A stretch of 64,000 nucleotides of DNA, from the NCBI GenBank assembly GCA_900107575.1, contig FNQX01000012.1, positions 43,896 to 107,895 of the forward strand. The letters are read 5' to 3'. Below are positions 34,356-44,234 of the stretch, piece after piece. The notes below the pieces were generated by a model that had not been told where the DNA came from, ran no database searches, and was given only the letters and a program-made list of their open reading frames with translations. Position 1 is the stretch's first letter, and each line of letters opens with the position of its first letter. Made by a program: the position numbers and the translations under genes. Origin of the DNA: Lachnospiraceae bacterium NK3A20. GTDB taxonomy: Bacteria > Bacillota > Clostridia > Lachnospirales > Lachnospiraceae.

Positions 34356-37301
34356 ATGAAAAAAACTGCCAGAACAATTGGCATAACCTTGATCATCATC
34401 CTGGCGATTGTCGCTGCCTGTATGCTTCTCTCCATGCGCGGCGTCTCGGATTTCCATGAGAAATATGAAGGCGTCGACCTCTCCCGGGAAGTGGTGGGCA
34501 TGGAGCGCGGCGGCACGTACGAGGATTATCTGCGCGCGCACGAAGAAGGCAGAGAAGCGGGGGAAGAGATCGAAATCGACCTGTCCTCCTACGAGAATGA
34601 GGGCGAAGGCAAGGCCGGGATGCAGAACGGCGTGAACGGAAGAGACGACGTGCTCTTCACCGACGTCGACTCCAGGGTCAGCTTCCATGTGAATGTGCCG
34701 GATGCGGGATTCTACTGCATGAAGGCGAGCTATCTGCTCCCCAAATCCCGCGGCGTTGCGGCGGAGAGAGAAGTCAGGATCAACGGTGAGCTCCCCTTCG
34801 AGGATGCGAGGGATATCGCCTTCACGAGAATCTGGACCGACAACGGAGAGAAGCGTGTCGACAACCAGGGCAACGAAATCCGCCCGATGCAGATGGAGGT
34901 TTACGACTGGCAGGATGGCTATTTCCACGACGATATGGGCTATGTTGTGAAGCCGTACCAGTTCTGGCTGGAGAAGGGGGAGAACACCATCTCCCTCTAC
35001 GCAGAGAACGAGCCGATGATCTTCTCCTCCCTGTCGCTCACACCGATGCCGGAGGACATCACCTACGCGCAGTACGCCAAAGACAACGCAGCGAAAGAGG
35101 CGGCCGGGGACGCTGCGGCGGATTACGATGAGATCATTCAGGGCGAGGATTCGAGCCTTCGTTCCGAGTCATCCCTCTATGCGAAATACGACCGGTCTTC
35201 CCCGACCACGGAGCCTTCCAGTGTGACGACCACGGTTCTCAACTACTCCGGCGGTGACACCTGGAGCAGCAACGGGCAGTGGATCGAGTGGGATTTCGAG
35301 GTGCCGGAGGACGGCTTCTACCATATCAGCATCAAGGGCAGACAGAATTATTCGAGAGGCAGCGTCTCCTCGAGAAAGGTGCTGATCGACGGAAAGGTTC
35401 CGTTCGCGGAGATGGAGCAGATCTCCTTCCCTTACAGCAACGACTGGAACAGCATGCTGCTCTCGGATGAGAACGGAAAGCCGTATGAATTCTACCTGAC
35501 CAGGGGCGGACACACGATCCGGCTGGAAGCAACGCTCGGCGGCATCGGACCGATCCTTGAGGAGCTGCAGAGCTCCACTTACCGTCTGAATGAGATTTAC
35601 CGAAGGATCCTGGTCTACACCGGTGCGACGCCGGATCAGTACCGCGACTACCACATCGACAAGACCTATCCCGAGATCATGGATGCCATGGAGCTGGAGT
35701 CGAAGCGGCTCTACCACATCGTAGATGAGACGGTCGCCTACTCCGGACAGAAGGCGGACAACATCGCGACCGCACAGACGGTGGCGCAGCAGCTCGAGCG
35801 CTTCTGTGAGAAACCGAACCGGATTACGACCGAGTTCACGACATTCAAGGACAACATCACGGCGCTCGGCACGGCCTCTCTCAACATGAGTGAGACGAAA
35901 CTCGACGTCGACTACATTGAGATCTGCGGCACGAACGTTACGGCGCGCAATGATAAGACCAGCTTTGCGCAAAACGCAGGCCACGAGATCGCTTCCTTTA
36001 TTGCCAGCTTCTTCGTCGACTACAACAGCGTCGGCGATGTTTATACGGACGCAGACGATGCCGTCAAGGTATGGGTGCTCACCGGCCGCGACCAGGGCAC
36101 GATATTAAAGTCTCTCGTCGACGACGAGTTCACGCCGGATACCGGAATTCCGGTCAACGTCGAGATCGTCGATCCGGGTGCGCTCTTAAATGCCGTCCTC
36201 GCGGGACGCGGACCGAACGTCGTGCTCTCTGTGGGCGCGGACCAGCCTGTCAACTACGCGCTCCGCAAATCCGCCGAAGACCTGACCCAGTTCGACGGCT
36301 GGCAGGAGGTGTTCTCTCACTATTCCGAGAGCTCATACGAGCAGTACCGCCTGGACGATCACATCTATGCGATCCCGGAGACGCAGACCTTCAACGTCAT
36401 GTTTTATCGGAAAGACGTGCTGGCGGAGCTGGGGCTGGAACCGCCGGATACCTGGCAGGAGCTCCTCGAGATGCTCCCGACCATCCAGGGCAACAACCTG
36501 ACTGTCGGAATCCCCACCGCGGCAGGCAGCAGCGGTGCGACCGCGACGGCAACCTCCGTCATGAGCAACACGCCGGATCTGTCGATGTATTTCGACCTGC
36601 TGTTCCAGTACGGCGGCGATATGTACAACGAGAAGGGCACGAAGACGACCGTCAATGACGAGGCCGGAATTGAAGCGTTCAACGACTATGTGCGGTATTT
36701 CAACGACTACGGCATTCCCACGGTCTACGACTTCGTATCCAGATTCCGTACCGGTGAAATGCCGATCGGCATCGCGGCGTACTCCACCTACAATACGCTG
36801 ATGGTCTCCGCGCCGGAGATCAAGGGCCTGTGGGACTTCACGCTGATCCCCGGCACAGAGCAGGCAGACGGCACCATCGACCGCTCCGATTTCATCACGG
36901 GCAGCGCCACGATGATGATCACAACACCCGATGAGACGACGAGGAACAACTCCTGGGAGTTTATGAAATGGTGGGCAGAGCCGGATACCCAGGTGCAGTT
37001 CGGCCGTGAGATCGAGGCGCTCCTCGGCTCCTCCGCGCGGTACGCAACGGCGAACCGCGACGCGTTCGAACAGCTCTCCTGGAGCCAGAGCGACATCCGG
37101 GTCCTGAACGATCAGTGGGATCAGACCAGAGGCATCCGGGAGGTGCCGGGCGGATATTTCACCGGCCGACACATCTCCAACGCGATCCGCAAGTGCATCA
37201 ACGAGAAGGTGGACGGGCGTGAGACGATCATCGACTACGCGATCAAGATCGACGATGAGATCACCAAGAAACGCAAAGAGTTCGGGATGCCGGTGGAGTA
37301 G
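34356..37301 (+). CDS. Membrane-anchored solute-binding protein with two carbohydrate-binding-like modules
   Basis: A 981-residue protein with an uncleaved-looking N-terminal span (about 7-27) and no lipobox. Two related beta modules follow (about 70-240 and 265-405): each has FY..., SRG, R.V.I.G..PF and an aromatic-rich strand (EVRINGELPFEDARDIAF and KVLIDGKVPFAEMEQISF), then a helical stretch (about 405-520), and a family 1 solute-binding fold (about 570-960; DDEFTPDTGIPVNVEIVDPG, LDDHIYAIPETQTFNVMFYR, TWQELLEMLP, EFMKWWAEPDTQVQFGREIE). Ordinary binding proteins are about 400-500 residues, so the extra half probably tethers or presents glycans at the membrane. First gene of the operon; no clear ribosome binding site (CGGGGGCTGGT). 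Confidence 0.85.
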   Translation: MKKTARTIGITLIIILAIVAACMLLSMRGVSDFHEKYEGVDLSREVVGMERGGTYEDYLRAHEEGREAGEEIEIDLSSYENEGEGKAGMQNGVNGRDDVLFTDVDSRVSFHVNVPDAGFYCMKASYLLPKSRGVAAEREVRINGELPFEDARDIAFTRIWTDNGEKRVDNQGNEIRPMQMEVYDWQDGYFHDDMGYVVKPYQFWLEKGENTISLYAENEPMIFSSLSLTPMPEDITYAQYAKDNAAKEAAGDAAADYDEIIQGEDSSLRSESSLYAKYDRSSPTTEPSSVTTTVLNYSGGDTWSSNGQWIEWDFEVPEDGFYHISIKGRQNYSRGSVSSRKVLIDGKVPFAEMEQISFPYSNDWNSMLLSDENGKPYEFYLTRGGHTIRLEATLGGIGPILEELQSSTYRLNEIYRRILVYTGATPDQYRDYHIDKTYPEIMDAMELESKRLYHIVDETVAYSGQKADNIATAQTVAQQLERFCEKPNRITTEFTTFKDNITALGTASLNMSETKLDVDYIEICGTNVTARNDKTSFAQNAGHEIASFIASFFVDYNSVGDVYTDADDAVKVWVLTGRDQGTILKSLVDDEFTPDTGIPVNVEIVDPGALLNAVLAGRGPNVVLSVGADQPVNYALRKSAEDLTQFDGWQEVFSHYSESSYEQYRLDDHIYAIPETQTFNVMFYRKDVLAELGLEPPDTWQELLEMLPTIQGNNLTVGIPTAAGSSGATATATSVMSNTPDLSMYFDLLFQYGGDMYNEKGTKTTVNDEAGIEAFNDYVRYFNDYGIPTVYDFVSRFRTGEMPIGIAAYSTYNTLMVSAPEIKGLWDFTLIPGTEQADGTIDRSDFITGSATMMITTPDETTRNNSWEFMKWWAEPDTQVQFGREIEALLGSSARYATANRDAFEQLSWSQSDIRVLNDQWDQTRGIREVPGGYFTGRHISNAIRKCINEKVDGRETIIDYAIKIDDEITKKRKEFGMPVE

Positions 37302-37322
37302 CAAAGATTTGAGAGGCTGCGT

Positions 37323-38258
37323 ATGAATTTCCTGAAACGATATTGGAACTTCCGAAAAAGGGAGACAGGAATTGCATGGAAGAAGGCGAAAAAGAGGAAG
37401 ATGTGCTATCTCTTCCTCGCGCCCTATGCCATTCTGTTCGCAATGTTCTACGTGTTCCCGGTGGTGGCGTCGATCGGCTACAGCTTCACGTATTACAACA
37501 TCCTGGAGCCGCCGAGGTTCATCGGACTGCAGAACTATATCTCGCTCCTCATGGAGGACGATATCTTCCTCATCAGTATCAAGAACACCCTGCTCATCGC
37601 CCTCGTTACGGGGCCTTTGGGCTACATCCTCTCTTTCCTCTTCGCGTGGCTCATCAATGAGCTGCCGCGCTGGGTCAGGAGTGTTGCCGTCATCGTGTTC
37701 TATGCGCCTTCCATTGCAGGCAACTGCTACGTCATCTTCTCGGTATTCTTCCGGGGTGACGCTTACGGCTACGTCAACGCGGCACTCATGAATCTGGGCA
37801 TCATTGACGCCCCGATCCTGTGGCTGATCAATCCGGACTACATGCTGCCGATCTGTATGCTGGTCATCCTGTGGATGTCCCTCGGCACAGGTTTCCTCTC
37901 CTTCGTCGCAGGTCTCCAGGGCGTCGACCGCTCGCAGTTCGAGGCAGGCTACATGGACGGGATTAAGAACCGCTGGCAGGAGCTGTGGTACATCACCCTC
38001 CCCAACATGAAGCCGATGCTCCTCTTCGGAGCGGTCATGAGCATCACGCAGGCCTTCGGCGTCTGCGACGTCACCATGGCGCTGTGCGGCTACCCCAGCA
38101 CGGATTACGCAGCCAGAACCATCGTAACCCACCTGTTCGACTATGGTTTCTCACGATTTGAAATGGGATATGCCTGCGCGATCGCGACGATCCTGTTCCT
38201 CATGATGATCCTGTGCAACGCACTGATCCAGAAGCTCCTTAGGAGAGTAGGAACCTGA
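37323..38258 (+). CDS. ABC sugar importer permease (MalF-type)
   Basis: Permease of 311 residues with six predicted spans (start LFLAPYAILFAMFYVFPVVASI). The EAA loop is unusual, FEAGYMDGIKNRWQELWYITLP, with Gly-Tyr where EAA-type sequences have Ala-Ala. It begins 21 bp after the binding protein gene and is followed one base later by its partner. As in the other importers of this window, no ATPase is encoded with it. Confidence 0.9.
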   Translation: MNFLKRYWNFRKRETGIAWKKAKKRKMCYLFLAPYAILFAMFYVFPVVASIGYSFTYYNILEPPRFIGLQNYISLLMEDDIFLISIKNTLLIALVTGPLGYILSFLFAWLINELPRWVRSVAVIVFYAPSIAGNCYVIFSVFFRGDAYGYVNAALMNLGIIDAPILWLINPDYMLPICMLVILWMSLGTGFLSFVAGLQGVDRSQFEAGYMDGIKNRWQELWYITLPNMKPMLLFGAVMSITQAFGVCDVTMALCGYPSTDYAARTIVTHLFDYGFSRFEMGYACAIATILFLMMILCNALIQKLLRRVGT

Positions 38259-38259
38259 G

Positions 38260-39165
38260 ATGAAAAGGACAACCGGAACCAAGACAATCAAAGAGAAGCC
38301 CTATCACAAAAAGGCGATCCGGCGCAGGAAGCCGAACCGCTCCATTGCCGGCGATATCGCGCTGTACATCATGCTGCTGCTCGTGGCCTTCATCATGGCC
38401 TTTCCCATTATTTATGCAGTCAGCTCCGCGCTGAAGCCGCTCGATGAGCTGTTCAAGTTCCCGCCGACCATCTTCGCGCAGCATCCGACGCTGGACAACT
38501 TCTCGGATCTGTTCGTCACGATGGGCAAGAGCTGGGTCACGTTCTCCCGCTATCTGTTCAACACGGTGTTCATCACGGTCGCGGGTACGGCAGGCCACCT
38601 TATCATTGCGTCGATGGCAGCCTTTGTTCTCGCGAAGTATGACTTCCCCGGGAACCAGACTTTCTTCAAGCTGGTCACCGTCGCCATGATGTTCACGGGC
38701 TATGTTACGCAGATCCCGAACTATCTCATCCTGAACCGGCTGGGCTGGATTGACACCTACTGGGCGATCATCATCCCCGCCTTCGCCTCTCCCATGGGCC
38801 TCTTCCTCATGAAACAGTTCATGGAAGGCATTCCGACGTCTCTCATCGAGGCTGCGAAGATCGATGGCGCGAGCGAGTGGATGGTGTTCCACCGGATCGT
38901 CATGCCGAACGTCAAGCCCGCGTGGATGACGCTTATCATCTTCTCCGTGCAGGCACTGTGGAATAACAGAGCGGCGACCTACATCTATTCGGAGGAGAAG
39001 AAAACGCTCGTTTATGCGCTGCAGCAGATCCAGAGCGGCGGCATTGCGAGAACCGGGCAGGGCGCGGCGGTCCTCGTCGTGGTCATGATCGTTCCGATCG
39101 CGATCTTCATCTTCTCGGAGAGTCAGATCCTCGAGACCATGGCGAGCTCCGGCCTCAAGGACTGA
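38260..39165 (+). CDS. ABC sugar importer permease (MalG-type)
   Basis: Permease of 301 residues, six predicted spans, canonical EAA loop IEAAKIDGASEWMVFHRIVMP. AGGAGAG overlaps the end of the preceding gene, and only one base separates the stop and start codons, so translation is coupled. The C-terminus (FIFSESQILETMASSGLKD) is typical of the family. A basic, hydrophilic N-terminus of about 30 residues (KRTTGTKTIKEKPYHKKAIRRRK) precedes the first span. Confidence 0.92.
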   Translation: MKRTTGTKTIKEKPYHKKAIRRRKPNRSIAGDIALYIMLLLVAFIMAFPIIYAVSSALKPLDELFKFPPTIFAQHPTLDNFSDLFVTMGKSWVTFSRYLFNTVFITVAGTAGHLIIASMAAFVLAKYDFPGNQTFFKLVTVAMMFTGYVTQIPNYLILNRLGWIDTYWAIIIPAFASPMGLFLMKQFMEGIPTSLIEAAKIDGASEWMVFHRIVMPNVKPAWMTLIIFSVQALWNNRAATYIYSEEKKTLVYALQQIQSGGIARTGQGAAVLVVVMIVPIAIFIFSESQILETMASSGLKD

Positions 39166-39214
39166 TGGGAACAACTGCGGCGGTTCCGCACAAAGGATCC
39201 GCAGGAGAAGCAAC

Positions 39215-40750
39215 ATGAAGCGAAGAACAACAATCGCAAAATTCATACTGGGACTGTCGATGTCGGCGATCCTTGTGGCAGGCGCGTTCGCTGTCAATGT
39301 GCAGGCGTCGGAGGACAAGCCCAGCTATACCTACAATTACGACTACTGGGAAGAGGTGCAGGACTGCCCGGATCTCTACTCGGTAGCGAGGGTGTTCACC
39401 TCCGGGGATCTGGGACTGGATGAGAGAATGCGCAACCCGCAGGGGATGTACGTGCGCGGCAACCGAATCTATGTCTGTGACACGGGAAACAACCGCATCC
39501 TTGTCTTCGAGAGGAAGGGCACGGATGAGCTGATCGTACTGCAGACCATCGACAGCTTCCGGGGAGACGTGGATGTTACGACATTCAACAATCCCACGGA
39601 TGTCGCGGTCACGGAGAGCGGGGACATCTTCATTGCGGACCAGGGGAACGCGAGGATATTGAAACTCGACCAGGATCTCAACTATCTCATGCAGTTCGAC
39701 AAGCCCGTGGACAACACGCTGGATCCCAAGACTGCCTTCCAGCCGAGCAAGATCACGGTCGATACCGCGGGGCGTGTCTACTGCATCGCCGCCGGCATCA
39801 ACAAGGGTCTGATCAAATATGAGAATGACGGCACTTTCTCCGGTTTCGTCGGCGCGACGAGAGTCACCTATGACCTTGCCGACTATATCTGGAAGAAGTT
39901 CGCGACGCAGGCACAGCGGGAGAAGATGGTCTCCTTCGTTCCCACGGAGTACGACAACCTCTACATGGACCACGAGGGCTTCATCTACGCCTGTACCGGG
40001 CACGTGACGCCTGACGATCTGCGCGCGGAGAAATCCGATGCGATCCGCAAGCTCAACCTCCTCGGCAATGACATTCTTGTCCGTAACGGCAATGTGCCCG
40101 TCTACGGTGATCTCTACTGGGGCGCCGGCGGAGGCTACGAGGGGCCTTCTTATTTTCAGGACGTGACAGTCCTGGACAACGACGTCTATGTCTGCCTCGA
40201 CAAGAACAGGAGCAGGCTCTTTGCCTACGACGATCAGGGACGCATGGTCTTCGCCTTCGGCGGCAACGGCAACATGGACGGGTACTTCCGACAGCCGATG
40301 GCAATCGAACACATGGGGCACGATCTTCTGGTGCTGGATGCGCTCGACTGTGCGATCACGGTCTTCGTACCGACCCGGTTCGGGAACGACATCTACAACG
40401 CGATTGAGAGTTTCGACAACGGGGACTATGACGCCTCCTACGCTTCCTGGCAGAATGTCATGCAGCAGGACGGCAACTACGACCTCGCCTACATCGGCAT
40501 CGGCAGGGCGCTGCTGCGCAAGGAACAGTATCGCGAAGCCATGAAGTATTTCGAGCTGAAATACGACGATGACAACTACTCCAAGGCGTACAGGCAGTAC
40601 CGGAAGATCTGGACCGAGGACCACATCGTGGCGATTGTCCTCGTCATCCTCGCACTCGTACTGATCCCGCTTGGCATCAGCAGAGTGCGGACGCTCAAAC
40701 GGCAGATCAAAAAATCCGAAGAAGAGCTCATTGAGTTCTCGGGAAAGTAG
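39215..40750 (+). CDS. NHL-repeat beta-propeller protein, membrane anchored
   Basis: A 511-residue extracytoplasmic protein. Signal peptide (about 1-30, FILGLSMSAILVAGAFAVNVQA), then NHL-type blades: NPQGMYVRGNRIYVCDTGNN, NPTDVAVTESGDIFIADQGN, FQPSKITVDTAGRVYCIAAG, FQDVTVLDNDVYVCLDKNRS and FRQPMAIEHMGHDLLVLDAL. A short TPR-like helical region (about 390-455, FDNGDYDASYASWQNVMQQD and YREAMKYFELKY) leads to a C-terminal span (about 470-490) and basic tail. NHL propellers are protein or ligand platforms, not usually enzymes. It forms a unit with the Yip1 and DUF5696 genes that follow; AGGAGAAG precedes the start. Confidence 0.85.
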   Translation: MKRRTTIAKFILGLSMSAILVAGAFAVNVQASEDKPSYTYNYDYWEEVQDCPDLYSVARVFTSGDLGLDERMRNPQGMYVRGNRIYVCDTGNNRILVFERKGTDELIVLQTIDSFRGDVDVTTFNNPTDVAVTESGDIFIADQGNARILKLDQDLNYLMQFDKPVDNTLDPKTAFQPSKITVDTAGRVYCIAAGINKGLIKYENDGTFSGFVGATRVTYDLADYIWKKFATQAQREKMVSFVPTEYDNLYMDHEGFIYACTGHVTPDDLRAEKSDAIRKLNLLGNDILVRNGNVPVYGDLYWGAGGGYEGPSYFQDVTVLDNDVYVCLDKNRSRLFAYDDQGRMVFAFGGNGNMDGYFRQPMAIEHMGHDLLVLDALDCAITVFVPTRFGNDIYNAIESFDNGDYDASYASWQNVMQQDGNYDLAYIGIGRALLRKEQYREAMKYFELKYDDDNYSKAYRQYRKIWTEDHIVAIVLVILALVLIPLGISRVRTLKRQIKKSEEELIEFSGK

Positions 40751-40756
40751 GACGAT

Positions 40757-41422
40757 ATGGCTGAATCTCTGGCGACAACGAAACATAGCGGGAAGGATAC
40801 GCGGTATCTCTCTTCCCTCAGATTCGCGCTGTACTGCATGACGCACCCCCTGGACGGATTCTGGGATCTGACCCATGAACACCGGGGAACGATCGCGGCG
40901 GCGAATACGATCCTGTTCGTCTCGGTCCTCGTGCGGCTGTTGAAGCTGCGTTATACGAGTTTCATTTTCATCAATGTCGACTGGGAAGACACGAACGTGT
41001 TCCTCTACATCGCGAGCATTCTCCTGCCACTGTCCATGTGGGTTACCTGCAACTGGATGCTGACGACGCTGTTCGACGGCAAGGGACGGCTTGATCAGGT
41101 CTACATGGCGACCTGCTACGCGCTGACGCCGTACCCGGTCATTCAGGCGCCGCTCATGATCCTCTCGAATTTCGTGACGGTGGATGAGGCGGAGTTCTAC
41201 TCGGCGGTGTCCGTGATCTCCCTTGTCTGGTGCGCGTTTCTTATCATCTCCGCCATGGGGCAGATCCACGAGTTCAGCCTCGGCAAGAACCTCCTGTTCA
41301 CGGTGGCAACTCTGTTCGGGATGCTGGTCATGACGTTCATCCTGATGCTGTTCTTCAGCATGATATCGCAGGGCGTTGCCTATTTCGTCTCCCTGGTGCG
41401 GGAGATCCTGTTCCGGATATAA
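40757..41422 (+). CDS. Yip1 family integral membrane protein
   Basis: A 221-residue membrane protein with five predicted spans and the Yip1-domain layout (LRFALYCMTHPLDGFWDLTHE, then SLPLSMWVTCNWMLTTLFDG-like and YMATCYALTPYPVIQAPL motifs). In bacteria the Yip1 family is poorly characterised. It starts 6 bp after the NHL gene stop, so the two are probably made together. Between its end and the next gene (41423-41497) I see no terminator. It may form a membrane platform for the NHL and DUF5696 proteins; this is inference from context only. Confidence 0.82.
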   Translation: MAESLATTKHSGKDTRYLSSLRFALYCMTHPLDGFWDLTHEHRGTIAAANTILFVSVLVRLLKLRYTSFIFINVDWEDTNVFLYIASILLPLSMWVTCNWMLTTLFDGKGRLDQVYMATCYALTPYPVIQAPLMILSNFVTVDEAEFYSAVSVISLVWCAFLIISAMGQIHEFSLGKNLLFTVATLFGMLVMTFILMLFFSMISQGVAYFVSLVREILFRI

Positions 41423-41497
41423 ACAATATGAATAGTCCTGCCGTTGCAGGCTGTTCCAATTATATCGGTGACGTAAATTACAGCAGTTGAGGCCAAG

Positions 41498-44116
41498 ATG
41501 AAGACAAAAATGAGTAAGCTTTCGCCCGAACAGCGAAGGATACAGGAAGAGAAAAGGAAAATCGTACGCGGGAGAGTGGGGAAGTTCATTCTCGCCATCG
41601 TCGTGGTTGCGCTCATTGCGGGCGGCGCCATTTTCTTCCGGGACTATCAGAATCCCGTGGAGGAGGAAGCCATCATCCCGATCCATGCTTATGCGGGCGG
41701 CGAAGATGCCCTCACCATGGAAGACGACGACCTGCTGTTCACCATGGATCCTCTCACCACCCAGTTCGAGGTGAAGGTGAAGAGCAGTGGCAAGGTCTGG
41801 CGCTCGAATCCGGAGAACGCAGCGGACGATACGTCGGCGCAGCCGGAAGAGAGGGCGAAGCTCCAGTCGACGCTCCTCATGTCCTATGGCATCACCTCGG
41901 GACTTGAGACGACGTTCAGCAGTTACGGCTACAGCGTTGAGAACGGCATCTATGAGATCAGCAAGACGAACGACGGCGGCATCCGCGTCGACTATTCGCT
42001 CGGCGACATAGAGAAGGAATACGTCATTCCGCCCGTCATCACGAAAGATCGCTTCGACGCCTTCTGCGACAAGATGGACAAAAAGGGTGCGAACCTCGTA
42101 CAGCAGTATTACAAAAAATACGACATCAATCACCTGAAGAAAAAAGACAACAAGGAGCAGCTCCTGGCAGATTATCCGATCCTCGCGGATGAGGTGATCT
42201 ACGTCCTCCGCGACACCACGAAGGAGACGACGAGGAAAACAATGCAGGGCGTCTTCGAGGACGCTGGTTACACCTATGAGGACTATACGAACGACAAGGC
42301 ACTGAGCTTCGCCGAGAAGACGTCGGACAAGCCCATCTTCAACGCTTCCATGATTTACCGGCTGGACGGCGGAGACCTCACGGTGGAGGTTCCCTTCGAC
42401 AGCCTCGAGTACAAGGAAGAATACCCCATGTACACCCTGACGGTTCTCCCCTATTTCGGTGCAGGCGGCAAGGACGAGGAAGGCTTCATGGTCGTGCCTG
42501 AGGGCGGCGGCTCCCTCATCCGCTGGAACAACGGCAAGACGGCGCAGAGCTCCTACTACACGAATCTCTATGGCTGGGACATGTGTCTTGGCAGGGATGC
42601 TGTCGTACATAACACGAGAGCGAACTTCGGTCTCTTCGGTGTGAGCGACGGGAAGGACTCGTTCAACTGCGAGCTGGAGAACGGCTGCGCCTACGCTTCC
42701 ATCGAGGCGGATGTGAGCGGCAAGAATCACAGTTACAACTTCGTCAACGCCTCCTACAGTATCTGCTCCAGGGAAAAATACGATGTCGGAGACATCGCCA
42801 ACTCCGACATTTACCAGTACCTCGACACGCTCCCCGAAGGCGAGACGATCTCTCAGAGATACCACTTCGTGGATTCCGGCGACTATGTCGATATGGCAAA
42901 GGCGTATGGCAGCTACCTGGATGAGAAATATCCGGAGGCTGTGGCGCCGGAGGAGAAGGGAGTGACGCCCGTCGAGATCGAGCTCGTGGGCGCCATCGAC
43001 AAGGTGCATCAGATCGCAGGCGTTCCAGTCTCGAGACCCTTAAAGCTCACTTCCTATGAGGAGGCGGGCGAGATCATCCGGGATCTGAAGGAGAGCGGCT
43101 TCGGCCCCATGGTCGTGAAATACGAGGGCTGGTGCAACGGCGGCATCCGGCAGGAGATGCTGGGCAGAATCCGCCTCGTGAAGGCGCTCGGCTCCTCCAA
43201 AGATTTCCGGAACATGGTACAGACGGCCAAGGACAACGGCGCGAAGCTCTATTTGAATGGCATCACAGACTATGCGCTGCACAGTAATCTGGGCGATGGC
43301 TTTTTCTCCTACCGCGATGCGGCGAAGTTCATCAGCAAGGAGCGGGCGGAGCTCTACGAGTACAGTCCTGTCACCTACGCGGAGCGTGAGAGTGAGGACA
43401 GCTACTATCTGCTGCATCCCGATCTTCGGGATAAAATGGCAGGCAACCTGAACGACTATGCCGCAAGGTACGGCACCGGCGTCTCATACGAGAACTTAGG
43501 GAGCGAGCTCTCCTCTGATTTCTACAGGAAGAAGAGAGTGAGCCGCCAGGCGATGCTGTACCGGCAGAGAGAGGTACTGCAGCAGGCAGTGCAGGATGGA
43601 ATTCCCGTTATCACCAACCAGGGCAGTGACTACGCGCTGCCGTACTCGAGTCTTGTCACCAACATGGATCTTCGCGGCAACGAGTACACGATCCTTGACG
43701 AGTGCATCCCCTTCTATCAGATCGCGGTGCACGGCAGGACGAGCTACACGGGAGAGCCGATCAACCTCTGCGGGGACGCAGAGAACGAGGTGCTCTCCAG
43801 CGCGGAATACGGCGCGGGCCTTTCCTTCGCCTTCATGGAAGAGAGCGCGTTCGCCACACAGAAGACGGAGTATCCGGAGTTCTACGGCGCATCCTATCAC
43901 GACTGGAAGGAGAGAGCGCTGGAGATTTACACAAGGTACAACGAAGAGCTCTCCGGCACCTTCGGACAGGCGATGACAGGCCACCGCAACCTTTCGCCGA
44001 CCCTCTCCGTCACGGAGTATGAGGACGGCACGAAAGTGTATGTGAACTACGGGTATGAAGAGGCAGACGCGGACGGAGTCAGCGTGCCGGCAAGGGACTA
44101 TCTCGTGCAGAGGTAA
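41498..44116 (+). CDS. DUF5696 protein, possible cell-surface glycan-active enzyme
   Basis: An 872-residue protein with one N-terminal span (about 28-46) that places the rest outside the cell. The central part reads YTLTVLPYFGAGGKDEEGFM and VPEGGGSLIRWNNGK, typical of DUF5696. The C-terminal third looks like a TIM barrel with LYLNGITDYALHS, GIPVITNQGSDYALPYS and CIPFYQIAVHGRTSYTGEPI, a pattern recalling endo-alpha-N-acetylgalactosaminidase-like barrels. This structural guess is mine; no catalytic residues can be assigned with confidence. It sits in the middle of the transport operon between two permease pairs. Confidence 0.75.
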   Translation: MKTKMSKLSPEQRRIQEEKRKIVRGRVGKFILAIVVVALIAGGAIFFRDYQNPVEEEAIIPIHAYAGGEDALTMEDDDLLFTMDPLTTQFEVKVKSSGKVWRSNPENAADDTSAQPEERAKLQSTLLMSYGITSGLETTFSSYGYSVENGIYEISKTNDGGIRVDYSLGDIEKEYVIPPVITKDRFDAFCDKMDKKGANLVQQYYKKYDINHLKKKDNKEQLLADYPILADEVIYVLRDTTKETTRKTMQGVFEDAGYTYEDYTNDKALSFAEKTSDKPIFNASMIYRLDGGDLTVEVPFDSLEYKEEYPMYTLTVLPYFGAGGKDEEGFMVVPEGGGSLIRWNNGKTAQSSYYTNLYGWDMCLGRDAVVHNTRANFGLFGVSDGKDSFNCELENGCAYASIEADVSGKNHSYNFVNASYSICSREKYDVGDIANSDIYQYLDTLPEGETISQRYHFVDSGDYVDMAKAYGSYLDEKYPEAVAPEEKGVTPVEIELVGAIDKVHQIAGVPVSRPLKLTSYEEAGEIIRDLKESGFGPMVVKYEGWCNGGIRQEMLGRIRLVKALGSSKDFRNMVQTAKDNGAKLYLNGITDYALHSNLGDGFFSYRDAAKFISKERAELYEYSPVTYAERESEDSYYLLHPDLRDKMAGNLNDYAARYGTGVSYENLGSELSSDFYRKKRVSRQAMLYRQREVLQQAVQDGIPVITNQGSDYALPYSSLVTNMDLRGNEYTILDECIPFYQIAVHGRTSYTGEPINLCGDAENEVLSSAEYGAGLSFAFMEESAFATQKTEYPEFYGASYHDWKERALEIYTRYNEELSGTFGQAMTGHRNLSPTLSVTEYEDGTKVYVNYGYEEADADGVSVPARDYLVQR

Positions 44117-44162
44117 AGAGAAAAGGCATGGCGGTTCTGTGGATGTGGCGATTACAGGACAC

Positions 44163-44214
44163 GTCAACAGGTGGACTTTGGGCCAGGTCGGAGCGTGACC
44201 TGGAAGGGGTTGAC
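44163..44214 (+). promoter_or_regulatory. Intercistronic nested stem-loop
   Basis: Outer GTCAAC (44163-44168)/GTTGAC (44209-44214), inner CCAGGTC (44183-44189)/GACCTGG (44197-44203). No T-run, so it more likely stabilises or separates parts of the message than terminates it. It divides the DUF5696 gene from the second permease pair. Confidence 0.45.
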
Positions 44215-44234
44215 GCCGTGGGAGAAGAGGTAAT

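Noticed and set aside
36333..38132. Minus-strand open frame of about 600 codons opposite the binding protein and MalF-type permease
   Set aside because: Same reason: codon-bias shadow with no start signal or recognisable domain.
39155..43009. Very long minus-strand open frame (about 1280 codons) opposite the NHL, Yip1 and DUF5696 genes
   Set aside because: It mirrors well-supported plus-strand genes in a GC-rich sequence, has no ribosome binding site, and its translation lacks domain-like segments.
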